This document shows positions 45,617-54,740 of a stretch of DNA of 64,000 nt, in pieces. The notes below the pieces were generated by a model, which saw only the letters and a program-made list of their open reading frames with translations, made no database searches and was not told the DNA's origin. This DNA comes from Streptomyces pilosus. Its GTDB lineage: Bacteria; Actinomycetota; Actinomycetes; Streptomycetales; Streptomycetaceae. The translations under genes and the position numbers were made by a program. The number at the start of each line of letters is the position of its first letter. Within the stretch, counting starts at the first letter, position 1. The stretch spans positions 868,001-932,000 of the forward strand of contig NZ_BMTU01000001.1 of the NCBI RefSeq assembly GCF_014649835.1, given 5' to 3'.

Positions 45617-46795
45617 TCAGCGGGCCGCGGCGGCCGTCGGGCCCTCCCGGCATATGAGCAGCAGCGCCCGGTCGTCGTTGACGTCCTTGGCGACCGACTC
45701 GATGAGGTGCCAGGCGGCGCCGTGGAAGCCGCCGGCGACGTAGCGGTCGGCCTCGCCGGTGAGGCGGTCGATCCCCTCGACCATGTCCCGGTCGGAGGTC
45801 TCCACCAGGCCGTCGGTGAACAGCATCAGGACGTCCCCGGGCCGCAGCGAGCCCTTCACCGAGTCGAACTGGGCGCCGTCGTACACCCCCAGCAGGGGTC
45901 CGTCGGCGGCCTTCTCCTCCCAGCGGCCGCTGCCCGCGCTGAGCTGGAGGCCCGGCGGGTGCCCGGCGGAGTACAGCTCGTAGTCACCGGAGTCCAGGTC
46001 GAGGACCAGGTGGATGGAGGTGGCGAAGCCCTCGTCCCAGTCCTGGCGGAGCAGGTAGCCGTTGGCGGCGGGCAGGAAGGAGTGCGGCGGCAGGCTGCCG
46101 AGCAGGCCGCCGAAGGCGCCCGACAGCAGCAGGGCGCGCGAACCGGCGTCCATGCCCTTGCCGGAGACGTCCGTCAGGACGACCTCCAGCGTGCGCCCGC
46201 CGTTGGTGCGGGCCGCGACCACGAAGTCGCCGGAGAACGACTGTCCGCCCGCGGGGCGCAGGGCCATCTCGCGGTGCCAGCCGTCCGGCAGCTTCGGCAG
46301 CTTGCTCTGCACCCGGATGCGTTCGCGCAGGTCGAACAGCATGGTGCCGCCGCGTCTCCAGGGCACGCCCACCCGGCTGCGGAACTGGGCGACGAGCAGC
46401 CCGAAGAAGCCGCAGGCGGCGACGACGAGGACCACACCGGGGGTGACCCGGGCCGCGCCCTCGGTGTACGGGCCGAGCTGTACCGCCTCCACGATCAGCG
46501 CGGCCGCCGCCGCCGCGTACAGGCCGAGCAGGCTCGCCGGGCGCAGCAGCAGGCCGCCCACGACGATCGGGACGACCAGCGCCGCCGGCGCGCACCACAC
46601 GGAGTTGGCGAGGGTCCCGGCCGCGATCAGCGGAACGGTCAGGAGGAGTCCGGCGAGCGCGATCCAGTCCGAGCCGTCACCGCGGAAGTAGTCGACGGCG
46701 GCTCGGCGCACGCCGACGCGGGCCCGGTGCCACTGCTTCTTCAACCGGGCCGTGAACGTGTCGGCTTCCGCGCGCCGCTCTCGTCCTGCTGCCAT
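45617..46795 (-). CDS. Membrane-anchored PP2C/SpoIIE-type Ser/Thr phosphatase
   Basis: 392 aa. Residues 45-140 have four to five hydrophobic helices; a SpoIIE/RsbU-type phosphatase domain follows from about 165 (GGQSFSGDFVVAA, VVLTDVSGKGMDAGSRA, YSAGHPPGL, LFTDGLVETSD), containing the metal-binding aspartates. Such proteins act on anti-anti-sigma factors in partner-switching. The target is not in this window. ATG at 46795; divergent from the acetyltransferase gene. Confidence 0.9.
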   Translation of the reverse strand: MAAGRERRAEADTFTARLKKQWHRARVGVRRAAVDYFRGDGSDWIALAGLLLTVPLIAAGTLANSVWCAPAALVVPIVVGGLLLRPASLLGLYAAAAAALIVEAVQLGPYTEGAARVTPGVVLVVAACGFFGLLVAQFRSRVGVPWRRGGTMLFDLRERIRVQSKLPKLPDGWHREMALRPAGGQSFSGDFVVAARTNGGRTLEVVLTDVSGKGMDAGSRALLLSGAFGGLLGSLPPHSFLPAANGYLLRQDWDEGFATSIHLVLDLDSGDYELYSAGHPPGLQLSAGSGRWEEKAADGPLLGVYDGAQFDSVKGSLRPGDVLMLFTDGLVETSDRDMVEGIDRLTGEADRYVAGGFHGAAWHLIESVAKDVNDDRALLLICREGPTAAAAR

Positions 46796-46958
46796 TAGTT
46801 CGGGACCCTATCCATCGGACCGGCCGCTTGGCACGGGAGGTCCTGGTTGTCCCCTCGACGGGGACCGGAATCACAGTGAACTTCACCGAACGCCGCCGTG
46901 GGGACGCCCGGGAGAAATTCCGTCGCTCGCCCCGCATTGTCCTGGTAGGCATGGGGCC

Positions 46959-48209
46959 ATGGCGAACGAGCTGACGGGCCCCGTGCCCGAACTCCGGGTA
47001 CTGAAGCCGGAGGAATGGGACAAGTTGTACGCGAACCTCATCCGGGCGTTCGGCGGGACGCCGGAGGCGGAGGAGGAGCGGGAACTGTGGCGGGCGCTGA
47101 CCGAGTACGACCGCTTCCTGGGCGCCTGGGAGGGCGGGGAGTGCGTGGCGTCGGCGGGCGCGTTCCGCTTCCGACTGACCGTGCCCGGTGGCGCGTCCGT
47201 GGCGGCCGCGGGGGTCACGATGGTCAGTGTGGCCGCCACGCACCGGCGGCGCGGGGTGCTGACGTCCATGATGCGGCGGCAGTTGGACGACGTCCGGTCC
47301 TGGGGCGAACCGCTGGCGGTGCTGACGGCGTCCGAGCCGGCGATCTACGGCCGGTTCGGGTACGGAGCGGCGACCTTCCAGGCGGACGCGGAGATCGACA
47401 CCCGGCGGGCGGGGCTGTCCGTGCCGCCCGGTACGGATGACGTACGCCTGCGGTACGTGGATCCCGCCGACGCGCTGGACGCCTGCGAGGCGGTCTACGC
47501 CCGGCTGGTGCCGGGCCGCCCGGGCATGGTGGCGCGGGGACCGGGCTGGGAGCGGCTGGGGGTGCTCGACCCGGAGAGCGACCGGGGCGGCGCGTCGCCG
47601 CTGCAGTGCGTGGTGGCCGAGCGGGACGGCCGGACGGTCGGGTACGCGCGGTTCCGGGTGAAGCCGTCCTGGGGGCCGGGCGGGCCGGACGGCGAGGTGC
47701 TCCTCAGCGCGCTGGAGGCGCTGGATCCGGCGGCGGGCGCGGCGCTGTGGCGCTTCCTGTTCGACATCGACCTGACGTCGACGCTGGTGGCGCGGGGGCG
47801 GCCCGTGGACGAGAGCTGGCAGTACCTGGTGTCGGACATACGCCGGGGCCGGCCGACACTGAAGGACGCGCTGTACGTGCGGCTGGTGGACGTCGGTGCG
47901 GCGCTCGCGGCGCGGACGTACCGGGCGCCCGTGGACGTCGTGCTGGAGGTGGAGGACGCCTTCTGCCCGTGGAACGCGGGACGCTGGCGGCTGAGCGGCG
48001 ACGCGAAGGGGGCGTCCTGCGAGCGTACCGAGGACGCCGCCGATCTGGCCCTGTCGGTGCGGGAGCTGGGGGCCGCCTATCTGGGCGGGGTGGGTCTCAC
48101 CGCGCTGGCGTCGGCGGGCCGGGTGCGCGAACTGCGGGACGGGGCGCTCGCGGAGGCGTCCCTGGCGTTCGGGAGCGACCCGGCGCCGTGGCTGCCCCAC
48201 GGCTTCTGA
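46959..48209 (+). CDS. Eis-like GNAT N-acetyltransferase
   Basis: 416 aa: an N-terminal GNAT domain (AGVTMVSVAATHRRRGVLTS is the acetyl-CoA loop), a second degenerate GNAT-like region and an SCP2-like C-terminal part (LSVRELGAAYLGGVGLTALA) ending in a free carboxylate PHGF. This three-part plan is that of Eis, which acetylates aminoglycosides and other amines. Whether this member modifies antibiotics is unknown. ATG at 46959; a nearby ATG at 46951 is in another frame. It ends 3 bp before the convergent glycosylase stop. Confidence 0.88.
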   Translation: MANELTGPVPELRVLKPEEWDKLYANLIRAFGGTPEAEEERELWRALTEYDRFLGAWEGGECVASAGAFRFRLTVPGGASVAAAGVTMVSVAATHRRRGVLTSMMRRQLDDVRSWGEPLAVLTASEPAIYGRFGYGAATFQADAEIDTRRAGLSVPPGTDDVRLRYVDPADALDACEAVYARLVPGRPGMVARGPGWERLGVLDPESDRGGASPLQCVVAERDGRTVGYARFRVKPSWGPGGPDGEVLLSALEALDPAAGAALWRFLFDIDLTSTLVARGRPVDESWQYLVSDIRRGRPTLKDALYVRLVDVGAALAARTYRAPVDVVLEVEDAFCPWNAGRWRLSGDAKGASCERTEDAADLALSVRELGAAYLGGVGLTALASAGRVRELRDGALAEASLAFGSDPAPWLPHGF

Positions 48210-48212
48210 GGC

Positions 48213-49043
48213 TCATCGGGGGCGCTGGCAGCCGGGGCACCAGAAGAGGTTGCGGGCGGCGAGGTCGGCGGTGCGGATCTCGCCGCCACAGATGTGGCAG
48301 GGCAGGTTCGCCCTGCGGTAGACGTACACCTCGCCGCCGTGGTCGTCGACGCGCGGCGGGCGGCCCATCGCCTCGGGGGTGTGTTCGGGGCGGACGGTGT
48401 CGATGCGGTTGTGCCGGACGCCCTCGCGCATCAGCGCGACCAGGTCGGCCCAGATCGCGTCCCACTGGTCCGGCGTGATGTCCCGGCCCGCACGGTAGGG
48501 GTCGATGCCGTGCCGGAAGAGGACCTCGGCGCGGTAGACGTTGCCCACGCCCGCGACGACCTTCTGGTCCATGAGGAGCGCGGCGATCGTGGTGCGGCTG
48601 CGGCTGATCCTGCGGTACGCGAGGGCCGGGTCGGCGTCGGGGCGCAGCGGGTCGGGGCCGAGCCGCTCGTGCACGGCCCGCTTCTCGCCGTCCGTGATCA
48701 GGGCGCAGGTGGTGGGTCCGCGCAGATCGACGTACGAGGTGTCGCCGGCGAGGCGCAGACGGACGGTGTCCGTGGGCGGCGGTGCCGGGGCCGGTCCGAA
48801 GGTGACCTTGCCGAACAGGCCGAGGTGGATGTGGACCCAGTCGGTGTGCGCGGGCTCGGGGTCGCCGAAGCCGAGGAAGAGGTGCTTCCCGTGGGCGTCG
48901 GTGGTGTGCAGCGGGGTGCGGTCGAGAAGAGCGGCGGCGTCGCTGAACTTGCCCTGGGGGCTGGTGACGCGCAGGGGCCCGCCGGCCGCGAAGGCGCCCG
49001 CGTAGTCCTGGGCCAGCCGGTGGATCGTGTGGCCCTCGGGCAC
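48213..49043 (-). CDS. nei: Fpg/Nei family DNA glycosylase (endonuclease VIII type)
   Basis: 276 aa. Bifunctional base-excision enzyme: catalytic PE at the start (PEGHTIHRLA), H2TH region (DQKVVAGVGNVYRAEVLFR) and a C-terminal zinc finger CHICGGEI ... WCPGC. Removes oxidised pyrimidines and nicks the abasic site. GTG at 49043 behind GAGGGGGGA. Together with rpiB downstream-to-upstream (43 bp apart) and an Rv2466c-like gene at the window end, it matches a conserved actinobacterial neighbourhood (Rv2464c-Rv2466c order in mycobacteria). Confidence 0.92.
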   Translation of the reverse strand: MPEGHTIHRLAQDYAGAFAAGGPLRVTSPQGKFSDAAALLDRTPLHTTDAHGKHLFLGFGDPEPAHTDWVHIHLGLFGKVTFGPAPAPPPTDTVRLRLAGDTSYVDLRGPTTCALITDGEKRAVHERLGPDPLRPDADPALAYRRISRSRTTIAALLMDQKVVAGVGNVYRAEVLFRHGIDPYRAGRDITPDQWDAIWADLVALMREGVRHNRIDTVRPEHTPEAMGRPPRVDDHGGEVYVYRRANLPCHICGGEIRTADLAARNLFWCPGCQRPR

Positions 49044-49086
49044 GGGTCCCCCCTCGCTCGCTCTTTCTCGTCCCGCGGTCCGCCGT

Positions 49087-49572
49087 CTACTGCTGGGGGT
49101 GGTGGGCCGGGATCGGGGGGAGGTCGCCCGTGGTCTCGTAGGCGGAGAGCATGTCGATGCGGCGGATGTGCCGCTCGTCGCCGGAGAACGGGGTGGACAG
49201 GAAGATCTCGACGAACTTCGTGGCCTCGTCCTGGCTGTGCATGCGCGCGCCGACGGCGACCACGTTGGCGTCGTTGTGCTGACGGCCCAGGGCTGCCGTC
49301 TCCTCGCTCCAGGCCAGGGCCGCCCGTACGCCGTCGACCTTGTTCGCGGCGATCTGCTCGCCGTTGCCGGAGCCGCCGATCACGATGCCGAGGGCGCCCT
49401 CGTCCGCGGCGGTCCGCTCGGCGGCGCGGAGGCAGAAGGGCGGGTAGTCGTCCTGGGCGTCGTAGAGGTGCGGACCGCAGTCGACGGGCTCATGGCCCGC
49501 CTCCTTGAGCCACTCGACGAGGTGGTTCTTGAGTTCGTAGCCCGCATGGTCGGACCCGAGATACACGCGCAT
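49087..49572 (-). CDS. rpiB: Ribose-5-phosphate isomerase B
   Basis: 161 aa. Interconverts ribose 5-phosphate and ribulose 5-phosphate. Signature RVYLGSDHAGYELKNHL, the phosphate loop IGGSGNGEQIAANK and HNDANVVAVGARMHS. In place of the enteric catalytic Cys region it has GGSGNG, as mycobacterial RpiB does. ATG at 49572; the open frame to 49671 is not conserved. Upstream of nei by 43 bp. Confidence 0.95.
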   Translation of the reverse strand: MRVYLGSDHAGYELKNHLVEWLKEAGHEPVDCGPHLYDAQDDYPPFCLRAAERTAADEGALGIVIGGSGNGEQIAANKVDGVRAALAWSEETAALGRQHNDANVVAVGARMHSQDEATKFVEIFLSTPFSGDERHIRRIDMLSAYETTGDLPPIPAHHPQQ

Positions 49573-49705
49573 GCGTCGAGTGTGACACGGCCGCCCGCGG
49601 GCGGCGGCGCGGGGTGGCGGCGGGGAGCGGCGACACGGGGCGGGATGCGTGAGAAGTGTGAGGGAATCCACAGAACCTTAGGAAAAGTTCCAGTAAAGGT
49701 CCGAT

Positions 49706-49723
49706 TCAAAGGTTCCCCTTTGA
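49706..49723. promoter_or_regulatory. Palindrome TCAAAGG-TTCC-CCTTTGA
   Basis: A perfect 7-bp dyad with 4-bp spacer in the 229-bp divergent gap between rpiB and the permease, 79 bp before the permease start. A candidate operator; nothing identifies the protein. Confidence 0.6.
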
Positions 49724-49801
49724 GTTCACCTCCGTTTCACTGGTCCGGCTCGTACCCCGCTCGTTCGGGGACCGCTCGACCGGCGCAAAGGAAGACCCCC
49801 C

Positions 49802-51307
49802 ATGACTTCGCAGCCGACCCTGCCCCGGACCGGGAACGGCCCAGAGAAGCCCGGCGGCCCCGGGAACCCGCCGGACTCCGGCCTCCAGGCCGGGCTCAAG
49901 AACCGCCACCTGTCGATGATCGCCATCGGCGGTGTCATCGGCGCCGGCCTCTTCGTCGGTTCCAGCACCGGCATCGCGACCGCCGGCCCCGGCATCCTGC
50001 TGTCGTACGCCCTCGTCGGCACGCTCGTGGTGCTGGTGATGCGGATGCTCGGTGAGATGTCCGCGGCGAACCCGACGTCGGGGTCGTTCTCCGCGCACGC
50101 CGACCGGGCCCTCGGGCCGTGGGCCGGGTTCTCCATCGGCTGGCTGTACTGGTTCTTCTGGGTCGTGGTGCTGGCGGTCGAGGCGACCGCGGGTGCCGCG
50201 ATCCTCGAAGGGTGGATACCGGCCGTACCCCAGTGGGGCTGGGCCCTCATCGTGATGGTGGTGCTGACCGCCACCAACCTCGCGTCCGTCGGCTCCTACG
50301 GCGAGTTCGAGTTCTGGTTCGCCGGGATCAAGGTCGTCGCCATCGGCGCGTTCATCGTGATCGGCGGTCTGGCCGTGTTCGGTGTGCTGCCCGGTGCCGA
50401 CAGCGACCAGGCGGGGCTCGCCAACCTCACCGACCACGGCGGTTTCCTGCCGAACGGCGTCGGCGCGATCCTCACCGGCATCCTGCTCGTCGTCTTCTCC
50501 TTCATGGGCAGCGAGATCGCCACCCTGGCCGCCGGTGAGTCGGAGGACCCGCAGCGGGCCGTCACCAAGGCGACCAACAGCATCATCTGGCGCATCGGCG
50601 TCTTCTACCTGGGCTCGATCTTCGTCGTGGTCTGCCTGCTGCCCTGGGACAGCGAGTCAATCGCCGAGGACGGCTCGTACGTGGCCGCCCTGGACTCCCT
50701 CGGCATCGCGCACGCCGGTCAGATCATGAACTTCATCGTGCTGACGTCGGTGCTGTCCTGCCTCAACTCCGGGCTCTACACCGCCTCGCGGATGGCCTTC
50801 TCCCTCGGCCGGCGCGGGGACGCGCCGAAGGCGTTCGCCCGGACCACCCGCCGGGGCGTGCCGCGGAACGCGATCGTCGCGTCGGTGGTGTTCGGCTTCG
50901 TCGCCGTGTTCTTCAACTACAAGTTCCCGGACTCCGTCTTCCTCTTCCTCGTCAACTCCTCCGGCGCGGTCGCGCTGTTCGTGTGGCTGGTGATCTGCTT
51001 CTCGCAGCTGCGGATGCGGAAGATCATCGAGGCGGAGGCGCCGGAGAAGCTGGTCGTACGGATGTGGCTGTACCCGTATCTGACGTGGGCCAGCGCGGCG
51101 TTGATCGTGTTCGTGCTCGGCTACATGCTGACGGACACGGAGCACAACGGCCGCACCACGATGCTGCTGTCGCTGATGGTCGCCGGCGTCGTGCTCGCCG
51201 TCTCCTTCGTGAAGCAGCGGGTGGCGGGGCGGCGCGGTGACGCGGACGCCGGCACGGACACCGGCACGGACACCGGGGCCGCCCGGGACGGGGCGCGGAC
51301 CGGCTGA
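49802..51307 (+). CDS. Amino-acid permease (APC superfamily, GABA-permease-like)
   Basis: 501 aa with about 12 membrane helices. Typical amino-acid transporter features: NRHLSMIAIGGVIGAGLFVG in helix 1, GEMSAANPTSGSFSAHADRA, and GSEIATLAAGESEDPQRAV. The Thr/Asp-rich C-terminus contains a short TDTG repeat. ATG at 49802 behind AGGAAGACCCCC. Substrate not readable; related to GABA, proline and aromatic permeases. A second close homologue lies at 61803-63182. Confidence 0.9.
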   Translation: MTSQPTLPRTGNGPEKPGGPGNPPDSGLQAGLKNRHLSMIAIGGVIGAGLFVGSSTGIATAGPGILLSYALVGTLVVLVMRMLGEMSAANPTSGSFSAHADRALGPWAGFSIGWLYWFFWVVVLAVEATAGAAILEGWIPAVPQWGWALIVMVVLTATNLASVGSYGEFEFWFAGIKVVAIGAFIVIGGLAVFGVLPGADSDQAGLANLTDHGGFLPNGVGAILTGILLVVFSFMGSEIATLAAGESEDPQRAVTKATNSIIWRIGVFYLGSIFVVVCLLPWDSESIAEDGSYVAALDSLGIAHAGQIMNFIVLTSVLSCLNSGLYTASRMAFSLGRRGDAPKAFARTTRRGVPRNAIVASVVFGFVAVFFNYKFPDSVFLFLVNSSGAVALFVWLVICFSQLRMRKIIEAEAPEKLVVRMWLYPYLTWASAALIVFVLGYMLTDTEHNGRTTMLLSLMVAGVVLAVSFVKQRVAGRRGDADAGTDTGTDTGAARDGARTG

Positions 51308-51326
51308 CCCGGGCGTCCCGTCGCGC

Positions 51327-53186
51327 TCAGAGCACCGTGAACCCCCGTTTGACCTCCTCGTACGTGGCCAGTGCGGCGGCCTCGGTCTCCGGCCGGTACC
51401 AGGTGTTGATCTGGTACGACGTGCCGCCCACGTCGAAGCCCAGCAGCCGGGCGTGCCAGGGGAGGCCGTCGAGGGTGAAGGTGTACTCCCAGACCACGGC
51501 GGGGTGGCCGCGGAACGTGGTCTCCTCCAGGCGGATCTTCACGTAGTCCCGGCCCTGGTGGGCGTTGCGTTCCGACGTCTGCCAGGTCCGGAGCAGGTCG
51601 CCGCGGGCGAGGGAGGACTTGGCTGCGAGTTCCTGGCTGCCGTCGGGGGACGTGTAGTGGATCTCGGCCCCCGTCCGCACGTTGCGCCGCCAGCCGTCGG
51701 GCGGCGCCCAGGCGAAGCCGCCCGCCTCCCGGCGCGCGCCGGGCGGGAGGGTGGCGGGGCGGGAGGTGCCCTCGACGGTGGGCGGGGCGGTCCCGGACGG
51801 GACGGTGCCGGACGGGACGGTCGCCGAGGCGCGGGCGCGGGCGCCGTGCCCGGCTTCACCCGAGTCCGTCACCAGCACGACGGCCACGGCCACGGCGGCG
51901 ACCCCGGCAGCGGCGGCCGCCACCAGCCTCCGCCGCCCGGCGGCCCCGCCCGGCCGCCGCGGGTGCTCCGGCAACGGCCGCTCCTCGGTGCGGGCCCGGG
52001 CGAAGTCGTCCCGGCCGTCACCCGGGGCCCCCGGACCGTCCGGCACATCGCCGCTCGCCCCGCCCGGGACAGGGCCTGAGCCGCCCCGGCTGCCGCCCCC
52101 ACCTCCCGGATCCCGCAGTACACCCGCGCTTCCCCCGCCCTGGGCAGGGCCCGGGCCCGTCCCGGGCGGCGCGGGAGCGCCTCCGGGGCCGGATCGCCTG
52201 TCGTTCCCGGGGCCGGGGCCGGGCCGGCCACGGGCGGTGTGGGGTGTGGTCGTCACGGGGCCGCCGGGATGCTCGGGTGGGCGGTGTCCGTCCGTCGTCG
52301 CCGGGTCGGGGCGGTCGTCCCCCGCCGCCCCCGGCCGACCGGGCCCCGGTGCGGGTGCCGGGAGTGCGGGCATCGTCGGAGGTGGAGGTGGGTGGGCTAC
52401 GGGGGTCAGCGTGCTGCACAGGGTGTCCAGGGTGGGGCGGGCGCCGGGGTCCTTGTGGAGCAGCGCGGTCAGCACCTCGCGCAACGGGCCCGCCGCCGGC
52501 GGGATGTCGGGGCGTTCGTGGAGGACCGCGTGCAGGGTGGCCAGGGTGGTGGCGCGGGCGAAGGGGGAGTGACCGGCCAGGGCGGCGCAGAGGGTGGCGC
52601 CGAGGGACCAGAGGTCCGACGGCGGGCCCTGCGGCCGTCCGGAGACCCGCTCGGGGGCCATGTAGTCGGGGGAGCCGACCAGCATCCCCACCACGGTGAG
52701 GGCCTTGGCGTCCTGGATCGCGGCGATGCCGAAGTCCGTGAGGACCGTGCGCCGCACCTCCCCCTCCTCCACCAGTACGTTCCCCGGCTTGATGTCCCGG
52801 TGCAGCACTCCCCGCGCGTGGACCTGCCGCAGCGCCGCCAGGAGTCCGAGGCCGATGCGGGCCGTGTCACGGGGGCCCAGCGGCCCGTCCTCCGCGATGA
52901 TCCGCTCCAGCGAACGGCCGGCCACCAACTCCATGACGATCCACAGGCGTTCGCCCTCGTCGACCACGTCGTAGACCCGTACGACATGGGGGTGGTCGAT
53001 CCGGGCGGTCGCCCTCGCCTCGCGCAGGGTGCGCTCGCGGCGCGTGCCGGAGTCCTCCGCGTCGACGCCGTCCATCCGCATTTCCTTGACCGCGACCTGG
53101 CGGTCGAGCATTTCGTCGGCGGCTCGCCACACCCGCCCCATTCCCCCCTGGCCGATACTCTGGACCAGCCGATACCGCCCCGCCAC
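51327..53186 (-). CDS. Receptor-type Ser/Thr protein kinase (PASTA-less)
   Basis: About 619 aa. N-terminal kinase (1-270): glycine loop IGQGGMGRVW, Lys in VAVKEM, HRDIKPGNVLV, DFGIA, GSPDYMAPE. A long Pro/Gly linker follows to about 415, then one membrane helix (RRRLVAAAAAGVAAVAVAVV) and an extracellular domain that resembles sensory beta domains (GGFAWAPPDGWRRN, WEYTFTLDGLPWHARLLGF). Start GTG at 53186 with AGGGA upstream; GTG at 53201 is possible and the open frame to 53351 is not conserved. It is divergent from an LAXTG surface protein. Confidence 0.9.
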   Translation of the reverse strand: MAGRYRLVQSIGQGGMGRVWRAADEMLDRQVAVKEMRMDGVDAEDSGTRRERTLREARATARIDHPHVVRVYDVVDEGERLWIVMELVAGRSLERIIAEDGPLGPRDTARIGLGLLAALRQVHARGVLHRDIKPGNVLVEEGEVRRTVLTDFGIAAIQDAKALTVVGMLVGSPDYMAPERVSGRPQGPPSDLWSLGATLCAALAGHSPFARATTLATLHAVLHERPDIPPAAGPLREVLTALLHKDPGARPTLDTLCSTLTPVAHPPPPPTMPALPAPAPGPGRPGAAGDDRPDPATTDGHRPPEHPGGPVTTTPHTARGRPGPGPGNDRRSGPGGAPAPPGTGPGPAQGGGSAGVLRDPGGGGGSRGGSGPVPGGASGDVPDGPGAPGDGRDDFARARTEERPLPEHPRRPGGAAGRRRLVAAAAAGVAAVAVAVVLVTDSGEAGHGARARASATVPSGTVPSGTAPPTVEGTSRPATLPPGARREAGGFAWAPPDGWRRNVRTGAEIHYTSPDGSQELAAKSSLARGDLLRTWQTSERNAHQGRDYVKIRLEETTFRGHPAVVWEYTFTLDGLPWHARLLGFDVGGTSYQINTWYRPETEAAALATYEEVKRGFTVL

Positions 53187-53362
53187 CAGTATCCCTGGAA
53201 CACCGCCGCTGTGCGTATTCCCCGGCAATGGGCTGCACCCCCTCCGCGATGCGCAGCGTGAAACTCGATAGTCACACTTCGGGCCGCCCCAGCATAGTGC
53301 GGACAAATCTTGTGGTACCTCTTCGAGTACTGCGTATTCAGGCGCAGGCAAGGGGGACGAAC

Positions 53363-54088
53363 ATGAGTTCGCGTCACATGACGATCACCACGGGTCTGCT
53401 GGTCACAGCATCTTTCTCGGCGGCCCTGTTCCTGTCCGGCACAGCCGGCGCGGAGGATCAGGGCCCGGGGAGCAGCAAAGGGGGAAAGGCCGTCGACAAG
53501 GCACCGGCGGGGGTCGGACTGACCACCCTCCTGACGGAGAGGATCTCCGTCGACAACAATTCGAAGAAGACCCGGATCACCGCCACGGTGAAGAACGGGG
53601 GAAGCAAGGAAAGCGGCAGGATCAGGCTTCTCGTGGTCGGTTTCGACGGCCTGACCGTCAAGAACGTCGAAGGCTGCTCCCCCCTTGCCGGGAAAGAACT
53701 TCCCGAGGGATCGAACAGTGGTTTCTCGTGCGCCGTCGGCAGCCTCGCGGCGGGGGCGTCGACGTCGTACGCCGTGGACGCGACGTACGACCTGAGCAAG
53801 GCCGGGAAGATCTGCCTGCCCGTGCAGACGGCGGACGGCGCCACCACGTTCTGGCAGCAGGGGCCGGTGCCGTTCGGCACCACCAACCCCTCGCCGGACG
53901 CGCCGGCGACACCGCTGCTCCTCGGCACCGACAACCAGCCGGCCGGCCCGGGACGGGACGAACTGGCCAGGACCGGACCCGCCGCGCAGCGGGCGGTGCT
54001 GGGGGCGGCCGCCGCCTCGATGGTCACGGCCGGCGCCGCCGCGCTGTGGTGGGTGTCGCGGCGCCAGGCCGGGCCCCGGCGGGGCTGA
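53363..54088 (+). CDS. LAXTG-anchored secreted surface protein
   Basis: 241 aa. Signal peptide (TITTGLLVTASFSAALFLSG), a beta-rich body (residues about 60-160: SVDNNSKKTRITATVKNGG; CSPLAGKELPEG; CAVGSL; two to three Cys), then the sorting signal LARTG (about 201-205), a hydrophobic stretch and the tail RRQAGPRRG. LAXTG is the motif of Streptomyces class E sortases. ATG at 53363 behind AGGGGGACG. Upstream gene: a divergent receptor kinase. Function unknown. Confidence 0.82.
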   Translation: MSSRHMTITTGLLVTASFSAALFLSGTAGAEDQGPGSSKGGKAVDKAPAGVGLTTLLTERISVDNNSKKTRITATVKNGGSKESGRIRLLVVGFDGLTVKNVEGCSPLAGKELPEGSNSGFSCAVGSLAAGASTSYAVDATYDLSKAGKICLPVQTADGATTFWQQGPVPFGTTNPSPDAPATPLLLGTDNQPAGPGRDELARTGPAAQRAVLGAAAASMVTAGAAALWWVSRRQAGPRRG

Positions 54089-54099
54089 CGGCGCCACGC

Positions 54100-54139
54100 G
54101 AAGAGGCCCGCCGGTCGGTGCGGACCGGCGGGCCTCTTC
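54100..54139. terminator. Bidirectional terminator before bioY
   Basis: GAAGAGGCCCGCCGGTC (54100-54116) pairs exactly with 54123-54139 around GGTGCG, between convergent stops (54088 and 54156). Confidence 0.92.
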
Positions 54140-54155
54140 CCTGCGAACCGTGCGG

Positions 54156-54740
54156 CTACCGCTTGTCGACGAGCTTCCAGGCCGTGGGCAGCACGCCCAT
54201 CGCGAGCGCCGCCTTCAGCGCGTCGCCGATGAGGAACGGGGTCAGGCCGGCCGCGATCGCGGCGGAGGCGGACATGCCGGTGGCGAGGGCCAGGTAGGGC
54301 ACGCCGACGGCGTAGATGATCGCCGAGCCGAGCACCATGGTGCCCGCCGTCCGCCAGGCGGAGCGGTCCGCGCCGCGCCGGGCGAGCGCACCCACCACGA
54401 CGGCGGCCAGCAGCATGCCGAGGATGTAGCCGAAGGACGGCATCGCCATCCCGGACCTGCCCTCCGCGAACCACGGCACACCGGCCATGCCCACCAGCGC
54501 GTACACCGCGAGGGAGGCGAATCCGCGGCGCGCGCCGAGGGTGGTGCCGACGAGGAGCGCCGCGAAGGTCTGGCCGGTCACCGGCACCGGGGAGCCGGGG
54601 ACCGGCACCGCGATCTGGGCGGCCAGGCCGGTGAACGCGGCACCGCCGAGCACGAGCACGGCGTCCCGGACGCGGGAGGCCGGCACCAGGTCGGCGAGGA
54701 CCTGTCCGGATCGGGCGGACGTGACGGAAGCGGTGCTCAT
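54156..54740 (-). CDS. bioY: BioY biotin transporter component
   Basis: 194 aa integral membrane S-component of an ECF transporter, or a solitary transporter, for biotin. Six hydrophobic helices, with AAQIAVPVPGSPVPVTGQTF and the BioY hallmark GRSGMAMPSFGYILGM. Solitary BioY can move biotin without EcfAT; none is in this window. ATG at 54740. Gap 54741-55042 upstream has no gene and no BioQ or BirA site that I can recognise. Confidence 0.93.
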   Translation of the reverse strand: MSTASVTSARSGQVLADLVPASRVRDAVLVLGGAAFTGLAAQIAVPVPGSPVPVTGQTFAALLVGTTLGARRGFASLAVYALVGMAGVPWFAEGRSGMAMPSFGYILGMLLAAVVVGALARRGADRSAWRTAGTMVLGSAIIYAVGVPYLALATGMSASAAIAAGLTPFLIGDALKAALAMGVLPTAWKLVDKR

